The position numbers and the translations under genes were made by a program. Positions 17,676 to 25,744 of a stretch of DNA of 64,000 nucleotides are shown in pieces. A model generated the notes under the pieces. The model worked only from the letters and a program-made list of their open reading frames with translations. It was not told the origin of the DNA and did no database searches. The DNA comes from Natrialba chahannaoensis JCM 10990. Lineage in GTDB: Archaea; Halobacteriota; Halobacteria; Halobacteriales; Natrialbaceae. Every line of letters starts with the position of its first letter. The first letter of the stretch is position 1. The stretch is from the NCBI RefSeq assembly GCF_000337135.1, contig NZ_AOIN01000059.1:1-64000 (forward strand). Reading direction: 5' to 3'.

Positions 17676-18415
17676 TAGTGATGATGATGCACGACGGTTC
17701 CAGTCGCACCGTACGCTTCACTCAGCGCATCACTCTCGACGAATGACTCCGTGTCGCCGTGGTGATACAACTCTGTATTAATGCAGGCGATACGATCCGC
17801 GCGGTCCGTGACGACGCCGATGTCATGCTCGATCAAAATGATCGCAATGCCGTCGTTGTTCAGCGATTCAAGTAACTGGTAGAACGCGTCCCGCGATTCG
17901 GCGTCGACGCCCACGGTCGGTTCGTCGAGCGCGAGCAGGTCCGCCTCCGAGGCGAGCGCGCGCGCAATGTAGGCCCGCTGGCGCTGGCCACCCGAGAGTT
18001 CGTTGACCCGCTGTTCTGCGAGGTCCGTAATGCCGACCGTCTCGAGTGCCTCCTCGGCGATGGCCTCGTCGTCGGCCGAGAGCCGAGCGTGGCCGGCGTG
18101 GGCGAACCGACCCATGCGGACGCACTCGCGGACGGTGACGGGCATCGTCCCGCCGCGGCTGGTTGCCTGCTGTGAGACGTAACCGATGCGGTTGCCCTGG
18201 TCGATGTCGTCGACAGGCTGACCGAATAGCTCGATCGAACCCTCGTCGGGTGAGAGTAAGCCGAGCATAAGGTGCAACAGCGTCGTCTTCCCCGAGCCGT
18301 TCGGACCGATCAGGCCCAGAAAGTCCCCCTGTTCGACGGTCAGACTAACGTCTGAGACGGCGGGCTGTTCGCCGTAGGCAAACGATACACCATGGCAGTC
18401 GACGACCGAACTCAC
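17675..18415 (-). CDS. znuC: Zinc-type ABC transporter ATP-binding protein
   Basis: ATPase subunit of 246 residues. It has Walker A GPNGSGKTT (about residues 37-45), the signature LSGGQRQR, Walker B LLALDEPTVGVD and the switch His in ILIEHDIG. The last residues are GTVVHHHH, a short His tail that could contact zinc. It lies between the binding protein and the permease genes. The binding-protein gene is separated by a 142-base gap. Confidence 0.93.
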   Translation of the reverse strand: MSSVVDCHGVSFAYGEQPAVSDVSLTVEQGDFLGLIGPNGSGKTTLLHLMLGLLSPDEGSIELFGQPVDDIDQGNRIGYVSQQATSRGGTMPVTVRECVRMGRFAHAGHARLSADDEAIAEEALETVGITDLAEQRVNELSGGQRQRAYIARALASEADLLALDEPTVGVDAESRDAFYQLLESLNNDGIAIILIEHDIGVVTDRADRIACINTELYHHGDTESFVESDALSEAYGATGTVVHHHH

Positions 18416-18557
18416 TGTAGTCTCACTTCCTGCTGAGTTGTGCGTGCGTTTAGTTCTTCCAGTTCGCGATTTGGGGTCCGGATACCAGCGTACAGTTCTG
18501 AGAGGGGGATCGATGTCGGAACGACAGTGGGGAGGGGTCGATTCGTGCCCACTGCGA

Positions 18558-19946
18558 TCACTCCGCCTCGAGTGCCTGCCGAAGCGCGGGCAGGTTTAGG
18601 TCTTCCATCTGCTCGATCCAGCCCCAGTCCTGTTCGTTCCACTCGTCGGTCGTCCCTTCAGCCGGGCTAATCGCCTCGGCATCGGTCGCCTGGCTGTTCT
18701 CGAGGAGGTGATCAACCTCCCGAGGCACGTCGCCGTCCGTGGCGTCGAACGGATCGTAGAGGATCGTCTCGATGCCCTGCTCGTCGATCAGGTCGATCGT
18801 ATCCGCCAGATCGCCCGTCGTAATCTCTGCATCGGGCGAGATCGTTGCTGGCGTGTGAATCTCGAAGCCGTACCGCGTTTCGAGGTATTGGAACGAGTCG
18901 TGGCCGGCGAGAACAGCAATCTCTCTCGTCGCTTCATCGGAAAGGGACTCGAACTGGTCATCGACTGCTTCGAGGCGATCGATGTAGTCCGCGGCATTGT
19001 CCTCGTACAGCGACGCATTCTCCGGGTCCATCTCCGCGAGGCCGTCCGCGATCGTTTCGACCATCTGCTGGGCAATTACCGGATCAACCCAGACATGTGG
19101 GTCGTAAAACTCCGGCACTGAGTCGTCGTCGACGGTCAGTTCCTCGACGACATCGGCGGTCATATTGTCTGCACTCGTATCCCAGATCACCTCACCATCT
19201 GCGACGAGTTCGAAGATGACGCGCGTGCGGCCGGTATCGAGCCCGTGGAAAACGATATGGTCTCCCTGTGACTCGATCTCAACCACGTCGTCTGCTGCAC
19301 CCTCGGTGACTCGTGCGTCGATTCGGAACGGTTCGTCCTCGCCGAGTGGGAGGACACGACCTTCGTCGTCAGTAAAGACGCCGTCGACCGTCGCGTAGTC
19401 GTCAACGGGAATCTCGGGGAGGTTTCCGTGCCAGTGATCACCGTGCCAGTAGGCGACTTCGGCGTCCGTTCGTCGGTTGTAGACGTCGAACTCCGCGATC
19501 GTGATGTCACTCGGATCGTACTCCGCGTCGGTATCCGGTTCTCGGTTGCCGTTCTCGCTTTGGGCCGGAATGAGGCTGGACTCGAGTCCATCCATGGCGT
19601 CGATCAGCGTCACGTCACTGCCGTCGGCTTCGATATCGGCGGCGACGTTTTGCGCCCACGAGAACTCGGCAGTGTCGAGATAGATGAAGACGTTCGAACT
19701 GACGATATCGCGGCGCAGATCTGCGGGCGGTTCCCAGCCGTGGCCCATCTCACCGGTCCGGATCGGATTCTCGATCTCGAGTGCGTCCCCGCCGACGTGC
19801 TGTGCCCAGTCCCAGAGCGCGAAGAACGCAGCGTAACCGCCTTCAGACTGTGGCCCACCGTCTGGTTCACTCAGACAGCCAGCCCCCGCAGCGAGTGTGG
19901 CGGCCCCCGCTCCGGTGGCGAGTACCGAACGACGTGAGAGCTTCAT
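18558..19946 (-). CDS. znuA: ZnuA-type metal-binding lipoprotein with an inserted HGDHWHG domain
   Basis: Substrate-binding lipoprotein of 462 residues. The Tat lipoprotein signal SRRSVLATGAGAATLAAGAGC puts it on the outer face of the membrane. The two ZnuA lobes have the expected ligands: His69 in MGHGWEPPADL, His284 in DPHVWVDP and a His in LAGHDSFQYLETRYG, and an acidic residue in LYDPFDATDG. Between the lobes, at about residues 145-275, is an extra domain with YWHGDHWHGNLPEIPVDD, LGEDEPFRIDARV and GDHIVFHGLDTGRTRVIFEL. Standard ZnuA proteins are near 300 residues and have at most a short His loop there. The same domain forms the core of the lipoprotein at 20196-20810. Confidence 0.9.
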   Translation of the reverse strand: MKLSRRSVLATGAGAATLAAGAGCLSEPDGGPQSEGGYAAFFALWDWAQHVGGDALEIENPIRTGEMGHGWEPPADLRRDIVSSNVFIYLDTAEFSWAQNVAADIEADGSDVTLIDAMDGLESSLIPAQSENGNREPDTDAEYDPSDITIAEFDVYNRRTDAEVAYWHGDHWHGNLPEIPVDDYATVDGVFTDDEGRVLPLGEDEPFRIDARVTEGAADDVVEIESQGDHIVFHGLDTGRTRVIFELVADGEVIWDTSADNMTADVVEELTVDDDSVPEFYDPHVWVDPVIAQQMVETIADGLAEMDPENASLYEDNAADYIDRLEAVDDQFESLSDEATREIAVLAGHDSFQYLETRYGFEIHTPATISPDAEITTGDLADTIDLIDEQGIETILYDPFDATDGDVPREVDHLLENSQATDAEAISPAEGTTDEWNEQDWGWIEQMEDLNLPALRQALEAE

Positions 19947-19989
19947 AGCTGTGAGTACGCCCGGTCGAATAAAAGGATTGTTATGGAGG

Positions 19990-20010
19990 ATGCTTATCTT
20001 AATAACTCGG
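19990..20010 (-). promoter_or_regulatory. TATA-like promoter of the znu operon
   Basis: On the minus strand GAGTTATTAAGATAAGC lies about 50-60 bases upstream of the znuA ATG. The AT-rich core TTATTAAGATA is a TATA candidate. A second AT-rich element TTTTATTC is nearer the gene. No zinc-regulator site can be named from sequence. Confidence 0.35.
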
Positions 20011-20195
20011 CGGCATCAGAGAGGGTGTGGTTAGTAACGATGGCATAGACGAGACATCCTCTGTACAGGCTGGGTGCGATAAAACAAGCGTGCAACGGGT
20101 ATCCAACAATGACCCCACCGGCCGTCATCAGTTAGTTTCGCTGCATTCGCAGCCGTCTCCGGGAGGTCGTCGGAAATGCGGGTCAGCGAACTGGC

Positions 20196-20810
20196 TCAGT
20201 GGTCGTCGTGATCGTGATCATGGTCGTCATCATGATCGTGGTCATCGTCATCGTGGTCGTCAATATCCTCGACAACTTCGACTTCGAGCGCAGGCGATTC
20301 CCAGTCGGCGTGGTCGTCGTGCCAGAGCTGGAAGACGATATCGGTAATACCCGTTTCCTCGCCCGTGATGTGGAGGTGGTCGCCGTGTGACTCGAGGTCG
20401 ACAATCCCCTGTGCACCATCTGCAAGTCGCGCGTTGAGCGTGTATTCCTCGTCGTCACCGAGGGCAACCTCATCACCGTGGTCGTCTTCGACGTGGGCTT
20501 CGACCGAGAGGTTGTCGTCCTTTGGCACGAGCAGCGGGTCACCGTGCCAGTGGTCGCCGTGGACGTACACCGCAACGTCGTCAGTATCGCGGTCGATTAC
20601 CTCGAACGTCTCGATGTCCATGTGGCCATGGTCATGATCATGATCATCGTCGTGATCGTGATCGTCGTCGTGGTCGTCGTCGTCGTGACCATTTCCACCC
20701 TCGTCCTCTTCATCGTCGTCGCTCAGGCACCCGGCGAGGCCGAGGACACCGAGCGAACCAGTCGTTGCAAGTAGCGAGCGGCGTGTCGTATCGCGTGGAT
20801 CGATCGTCAT
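20196..20810 (-). CDS. His/Asp-rich zinc-binding lipoprotein
   Basis: A 204-residue lipoprotein. Signal: TRRSLLATTGSLGVLGLAGC. Two His/Asp repeat segments flank a central domain: HDDDDHDDDHDHDDDHDHDH at about residues 42-61 and a similar tail at 185-204. The core (about residues 65-183) has VYVHGDHWHGDPLLVPKDD, LGDDEEYTLNARLADGA and SHGDHLHITGEETGITDIVF, the same order of motifs as the insert in the znuA product. It is upstream of and co-directional with znuA, 249 bases away. A role in capturing zinc and handing it to the ABC importer is strongly suggested but inferred. Confidence 0.85.
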   Translation of the reverse strand: MTIDPRDTTRRSLLATTGSLGVLGLAGCLSDDDEEDEGGNGHDDDDHDDDHDHDDDHDHDHGHMDIETFEVIDRDTDDVAVYVHGDHWHGDPLLVPKDDNLSVEAHVEDDHGDEVALGDDEEYTLNARLADGAQGIVDLESHGDHLHITGEETGITDIVFQLWHDDHADWESPALEVEVVEDIDDHDDDDHDHDDDHDHDHDDH

Positions 20811-20885
20811 TGTTACTGTCTGCTAGTCCAATACCACTCATTAGTAATCAAGGCACTGGTTTTGTTAATGGTGGTGAACGGTTTC

Positions 20886-21362
20886 CTATTCAGCCACGGA
20901 TGCCGGCAAGGCGTCCGCATACCGCCGTAACCGGTCCGGGTCAATCGGGAACACCGCCTCCGGTGTCCCGGCCGCTGCCCAAACAGTGTCGTACTCGAGT
21001 AGTGTCTCGTCGATGACGACGGGTGCCGACCGTTCGTGACAGAACGGTGGAACGCCACCGATAGACCAGCCGATCTCCTCACGGATTCGATCGGCGTCGG
21101 CCATCGCGACGTCGCCAGTCGCTGCGTCGAACGTATCCGCGAGGGCGGCCTCCCTGACACGGTTCGCGCCGCTGGTAACGGAGACAACGAGCGAGCCGTT
21201 GATGTCGAAGACGAGCGAGCTCGCGATCTGACCGACCTCACAGCCGACGGCGTCGGCCGCGTCGGCTGCCGTTTTCGTGCCCTCAGGGAACTCCTCGATC
21301 GCGGGGTCGAAGTCGAATTCGGTGCGTGCCTGCTCTGCGAACGACTGTGCGCGTGGGTGCAT
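20886..21362 (-). CDS. YbaK/EbsC-type aminoacyl-tRNA deacylase-like protein
   Basis: A 158-residue protein of the YbaK/ProX editing family, which hydrolyses mischarged tRNA in trans. It carries EVGQIASSLVFDINGSLVVS with the conserved substrate-pocket region, the strand-helix pair SGANRVREAALADTF, and the glycine-rich segment IGWSIGGVPPFCHE. Start ATG 21362 (MHPRAQSFAEQA) fits the family; an open frame upstream codes unrelated residues. The gene is isolated from the znu operon by 76 bases on the same strand, so it could be upstream in the same message. Confidence 0.85.
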   Translation of the reverse strand: MHPRAQSFAEQARTEFDFDPAIEEFPEGTKTAADAADAVGCEVGQIASSLVFDINGSLVVSVTSGANRVREAALADTFDAATGDVAMADADRIREEIGWSIGGVPPFCHERSAPVVIDETLLEYDTVWAAAGTPEAVFPIDPDRLRRYADALPASVAE

Positions 21363-21465
21363 CGCTCGTTGGATCGATTTCCGGGAAATTGCAAAAGTAT
21401 TGCCCTGTGCTGACGCTCGGCACGCATGTCGTGTCAACACTGTGTACCCGGCCAGTAGCAGAATA

Positions 21466-21921
21466 TCAGGTCTCGAGTCCAATTTCCAGCCGGACGCCAT
21501 CGAGCCGATGGTACTCCGCCCGTTGCTCCGGTTCGTCGGTGCGAACCACCTCGAACACGTCGAAGCGGATAACGAGCCGTCCCGGGTCGATCGTCGCCCG
21601 AAGAACCGGCCCACGGCTCGTGATCACAACGTACGGCGGCGAAGCGACCGGCTGTGCCTGTAGCCCGTATCCGGTCGCATCCACCGCCGACGAGAGGACC
21701 ATTGGGAGAGTTTCGAGGACACCGGTCGACTCGAGTTCAGTTTGGAGAGAATCCACGAGGGTCTCGGGGTTCGTCGTTCGAGCAGTGTCCCAGTCGCGTG
21801 TAACGCGCGCTGCGCAGTCGTCGATGGCGGTGATTGTCTCGGTATGGTCCGCGCGAATGCGGCGTCTAGCGGCCCGGACTGGGTAGGACACGGTGTGATA
21901 GCGTGTGGTGAAGGGATGCAC
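21466..21921 (-). CDS. Conserved haloarchaeal hypothetical protein
   Basis: A 151-residue protein of unknown function. The likely start is GTG at 21921 (VHPFTTRYHTVSYPVRAARR); no ATG lies at a better position. The C-terminal half forms alternating strands, including PYVVITSRGPVLRATIDPG and RLVIRFDVFEVVR, giving an alpha/beta or beta-rich domain without membrane segments. No catalytic motif is seen. The gene lies between the tRNA deacylase gene and brkB on the same strand, 49 bases after the latter. Coding is supported by haloarchaeal codon use. Confidence 0.6.
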   Translation of the reverse strand: MHPFTTRYHTVSYPVRAARRRIRADHTETITAIDDCAARVTRDWDTARTTNPETLVDSLQTELESTGVLETLPMVLSSAVDATGYGLQAQPVASPPYVVITSRGPVLRATIDPGRLVIRFDVFEVVRTDEPEQRAEYHRLDGVRLEIGLET

Positions 21922-21970
21922 TAAGCTCTCTCGATTTGAGCGCCTGCCAGCAAAGAGACGGTGGGCTGGT

Positions 21971-23104
21971 TCAGTCGCTTCGCCGTTCGACGACACCGAT
22001 TCGGATCGAATCGACGTTCGAGAACACCACATCGAGGGGTCGTTTCCACGGCGGGTCGTCAACCGAGTCGACCTCGCGCTGTAGCTTCGAGTTCTCCGTC
22101 TCGAGGTCGCGCGTGAGTGCCTCCAGGTGGTTGACCCGATCTTCCAGTCGGTAGCGCCGGGATCGCTGTGCCGCGAGATCGTTTCGAAGCTGTGCGCGCT
22201 CGCGCTTGAGGCGCTCGATGCGTTCGGTGAGGCGCGCTTGCTCACGCTGGATGTCGTCAACGAACGGATCGCGATCCGTGGCGGCAATCGACGTCTGTGA
22301 GATCGAGTTGTCTTTGGTCTCGAGCCGGCCCGTTCCAGCCGCGTTGATCACCCCTCCGACGAGCAGAATGAGGCCGCCGAAGTAGAGCCACGCCAGGAGG
22401 AGCAAAACGGCCCCAATGGGGTCTGCAGCCTCGGATTCACCCGCAAAGGTGACGTAGACCTGAAAGAGCGACTGAAGGGCGGTCCAGCCGACCGCAGCGA
22501 CGACGACACCTGGAAGCACCTCACGAGCGGTAACGTCAACGTTGGGGAAGTAGTAGTACATCGGCAGGAACGCAGCCGTAAGAACGACGACGAGAATCAG
22601 GGGACTGACCAACTCGAGAAACGGAATATCTGGGAAGAACGTCAGCAGCAGGCTCGCTGCACTCGCAGCGATGAGTGCGCCACCGAGTGCACCGAGAACG
22701 ATACCGGCATCACGCAGTTGCTGGACAAACGAGCCCGCACCACCAGAGTTGTAAATTTCGGAGAACGCGGTATCGAGCCCTCGAAAAATTTTGAGCGCAC
22801 CCCAGACAAGGATGACGACACCAATGAGCGTCGATCCCGCAGTTGCGGGCGACTCTACGATGGCGTTCTCGATCATCATCTGCCCACTTTCGGGCAGAAA
22901 CCCTTCCGTCGATGTCGCAACCTGACTCGCAAACTGTTCGTCGCCGATGATCGTGACGACGAAGAAGATGAGTACGAGCAGCGGAAGTAACGAGATGAAC
23001 GCCTGGTAAGCGATCCCCGCGGCCATGAACGGCACGTTCTTCTCCTGAATCCCGGCTACGACAGTTTTGCCAAACGAGACCGCGTCCCCGAAGTCAGTTG
23101 CCAT
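21971..23104 (-). CDS. YihY/BrkB-family membrane protein with C-terminal coiled coil
   Basis: A 377-residue inner-membrane protein. About six membrane helices occupy residues 25-260, including the family start VVAGIQEKNVPFMAAGIAYQ, PLLVLIFFVVTIIG and LLLLAWLYFGGLILLVGG. The last 100 residues are a soluble coiled coil with REQARLTERIERLKRERAQL and RLEDRVNHLEALTRDLETEN, which most bacterial BrkB proteins lack. The family has no settled biochemical role; transport or tRNA-linked functions have been proposed. Start ATG 23104 matches the domain. Confidence 0.85.
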   Translation of the reverse strand: MATDFGDAVSFGKTVVAGIQEKNVPFMAAGIAYQAFISLLPLLVLIFFVVTIIGDEQFASQVATSTEGFLPESGQMMIENAIVESPATAGSTLIGVVILVWGALKIFRGLDTAFSEIYNSGGAGSFVQQLRDAGIVLGALGGALIAASAASLLLTFFPDIPFLELVSPLILVVVLTAAFLPMYYYFPNVDVTAREVLPGVVVAAVGWTALQSLFQVYVTFAGESEAADPIGAVLLLLAWLYFGGLILLVGGVINAAGTGRLETKDNSISQTSIAATDRDPFVDDIQREQARLTERIERLKRERAQLRNDLAAQRSRRYRLEDRVNHLEALTRDLETENSKLQREVDSVDDPPWKRPLDVVFSNVDSIRIGVVERRSD

Positions 23105-23190
23105 ACCCGCGGTACAACAGCACCGCCAATAGGTGGTGTGCCTGGGTTCGCACGGCGCGAGCGGTTCGCGTCGAGAGTCTTGCGTTGGCC

Positions 23191-24234
23191 TCAGTCGCTG
23201 TTCGAACGCTCCTCACGGAAGCGTATGATCACTTCACGATCCGGCATTGCCGTCATCGCACCCCGTCCGGCCGTCGTTATCGCAGCGACAGAACAGGCAA
23301 ATTCGAGCGTTTCAGTGACCGAGTCGCCATCACGAAGCGCCGAAATCGCTCCCGCCGTGAACGCATCACCCGCCCCAGTTGTATCCACCGTGTCGACCTC
23401 GACTCCAGCGTTCTCGACCACGAGTGGGGCCAAACCTGACTCTCGGTCTGTGTCGGTTTCCAGCCACGGCAACTCGTCGAGACCCGCTCCATCTGCCTCC
23501 TCCCCGCTGCTTACAACCGCGACGGCACCCCCGCTCCCGCGCGTGACGAACACTATCTTCGGACCCGCAGTCTGGGCGAGCACGTCCTTCCCGAGCGCCG
23601 CCGGCGTTTCCCCATCGAAGCCGAGCAACTCGAGTTCCCCCGCCGTCGCCTTGCAGACATCAGTCGCTGCGAGCGCCTCCCGACAAATCCGCCTGAACGT
23701 TTCTGGCGACTCCCAGAGCTCCAGCCGTGCGTTCGGATCGAACGACACGGTACAGCCGGCGCTGGCGGCTCGTTCGATCAGATCAAGCGTTGCCGACCTC
23801 GCGGGCTCGCTCGAAAGCGTGACCCCGCCGACGTGGACCCACTCGAGTGCCGCGAGCGTTTCGTCGTCGATCCGGCCGGGTTCGAAGCGGGTGTCTGCGG
23901 CCTCGTCGCGGTAGAAGGTGAACTTGCGATCGCCGGCGTCATCGTGGGTGACGAACGCGAGTGTTGTCTTTGCGTCCGGGTCGAACTCGATGTAGCGGTT
24001 GGGGAGGCCGTGATTCGTGAGTGTCGTGGCGAGAAAGCGACCGAACGGGTCGTCGCCGACGCGGGTCCAGAACAGCGGCGGCGAGCCGAGACGTGCGAGG
24101 CCGACGGCGACGTTCGCGGGTGCGCCGCCAGGCCGGCGGTCGAACTGGTCGACATCGTCGAGCGGGCCGCGCTGTGTCGGCAGAAAGTCGACGAGCGTTT
24201 CGCCGGCGACGAGAACGGCGGGAACAGTCCGCAT
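23191..24234 (-). CDS. PfkB-family sugar kinase (fructokinase-like)
   Basis: A 347-residue ATP-dependent sugar kinase. Signature 1 is RRPGGAPANVAVGLARLG at about residues 34-51 and signature 2 is VDTTGAGDAFTAGAISALRD, with the catalytic Asp in GAGD. FWTRVGDDPFGRFL is the typical substrate lid region. The exact sugar is not clear from sequence; fructokinase and 2-keto-3-deoxygluconate kinase are the usual choices in haloarchaea. It has no sugar transporter neighbour. The 87-base gap to brkB on the same strand allows co-transcription. Confidence 0.88.
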   Translation of the reverse strand: MRTVPAVLVAGETLVDFLPTQRGPLDDVDQFDRRPGGAPANVAVGLARLGSPPLFWTRVGDDPFGRFLATTLTNHGLPNRYIEFDPDAKTTLAFVTHDDAGDRKFTFYRDEAADTRFEPGRIDDETLAALEWVHVGGVTLSSEPARSATLDLIERAASAGCTVSFDPNARLELWESPETFRRICREALAATDVCKATAGELELLGFDGETPAALGKDVLAQTAGPKIVFVTRGSGGAVAVVSSGEEADGAGLDELPWLETDTDRESGLAPLVVENAGVEVDTVDTTGAGDAFTAGAISALRDGDSVTETLEFACSVAAITTAGRGAMTAMPDREVIIRFREERSNSD

Positions 24235-24369
24235 GTGGGTACCGAGTTCGACGTGCGTGATTGTCGTTCCGGTCTCGGTCTCGGTCTCGGTCTCGATCCG
24301 CAGTGGCCCTATGCCGTGCTGTCAACCGGGTAGTATATTATTCTGTGATTGTAACCTGTGGAGACAGAC

Positions 24370-25566
24370 ATGCGTAATTCGCTCCCGCGTCGTCGGTTGC
24401 TCACGACCACCGGCGCAATCAGTGCCCTCGCTATCAGTGCTGGCTGTCTCGACGATTCGGATTCGGATTCAAACCCCGATTCAGAAGAGCCAGCCGAGTC
24501 CGAAACGGGGTCGAACGGCACCGACGACGATGACGCGACCAGCACCGTGTCGACAGAAACCGACTTGAGCGCGCAGCTCCAGTGGGTCCCGGCCGAAGCC
24601 AACGCCGACGGAGAAATAACCCTCCACTACGCCGATCTCGAGGCAATCCGCACCCACGAATCTGATCTTAGCGACGACTTCCGCGAGTCAACACAACTCG
24701 AGCTGGCCGACCTCGATATCGGCGACATCAACCAGTTTGGCGATGCAGAGGCGATCGAAACCAGCCTCTCGTTCGGCATCGACAGCAGCGCAGCGGACTT
24801 CGCGTTCGCTGGCACCTTCACGCCGGACGCTGCCGACGCGGAGCCGACGGAAACCGTCGACGAGTTCAGCGTCTTCGAATACGAGAACGGAACCATCGCC
24901 GTCTCCGAAGAGTGGCTCCTCGGCAGCCATCCCGACGGACTCGGTGTCGAGACGCTCCTTGAGGCCGGCCGCGGGGGGACGGAACTGCTGGTCGAGACGG
25001 ACGAGGCGACCGCGACACTGAGTGGTGAACTCGAGTCCACCTCCATCGCGATTGGACGCATCACAGGAGCCGACGCGGTTGACGCCGAACTGGCGGGGGT
25101 CGGCCACGGCGCAACGCTCGACAGTGAGACGTCGGCTGTCACGTTCGTTGGGGTTACTGCCGACGGTAACGACCCTGACGCGTTCGTCGACGAACTCGAA
25201 CGCTCGGGTGGCGGACTCGACGACTTCACGTTCGAAACGACGGAGTCGACTGCGGTGGGGGAGGGGACCGTTCCGACGGACGAGGTCCAACTGCCCTCAC
25301 TCGGGCGGTCAGTCGGGCAGGAAGCGCGAGCAAGTGTCACGATCAGCGTCGACGAGACGGAACGGACGGCCGATGTGGGACTTACCTCGCTGAGCAACGC
25401 CGACAAAGTCAACGTCATCGACGGACTCGACCAGAACGAGACCATCGAAGAGGTCGGCGGCATGGTGACACTGACATACGACGAGGGCGATGAGACGACC
25501 ATTCAGGTGATCGCTGTCGCTGGCAGTACGAAAACGGTCGTCGCGAGCGAAGAGATCGCCTTCTGA
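24370..25566 (+). CDS. Haloarchaeal secreted lipoprotein of unknown function
   Basis: A 398-residue lipoprotein. The Tat lipoprotein signal is LPRRRLLTTTGAISALAISAGC followed by a 50-residue Asp/Ser/Glu linker that is common in surface lipoproteins of halophiles. The mature part has a repeated strand-rich layout with two comparable halves, e.g. ISLSFGIDSSAADFAFAGTF-like and TLDSETSAVTFVGVTADGND. No enzyme motif was recognised. Start ATG at 24370 gives the signal; the frame is open from 24358 but codes a few extra residues only. Confidence 0.75.
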   Translation: MRNSLPRRRLLTTTGAISALAISAGCLDDSDSDSNPDSEEPAESETGSNGTDDDDATSTVSTETDLSAQLQWVPAEANADGEITLHYADLEAIRTHESDLSDDFRESTQLELADLDIGDINQFGDAEAIETSLSFGIDSSAADFAFAGTFTPDAADAEPTETVDEFSVFEYENGTIAVSEEWLLGSHPDGLGVETLLEAGRGGTELLVETDEATATLSGELESTSIAIGRITGADAVDAELAGVGHGATLDSETSAVTFVGVTADGNDPDAFVDELERSGGGLDDFTFETTESTAVGEGTVPTDEVQLPSLGRSVGQEARASVTISVDETERTADVGLTSLSNADKVNVIDGLDQNETIEEVGGMVTLTYDEGDETTIQVIAVAGSTKTVVASEEIAF

Positions 25567-25744
25567 GCTGGGTCGGGCGACATACCCGATCAGAAACGAA
25601 GTAGGCCAAAAGGGAGATAACTCAATTCTCCTCGCCGAAGCTATTCGCCAGTCGGCACGTCCCCGAATCTGGGACGCACTCGTAATCACCTTGCTGTATC
25701 GTGGAAGACAAGAGAAACCGACGACAGCGACGCAGACTGCGCGA

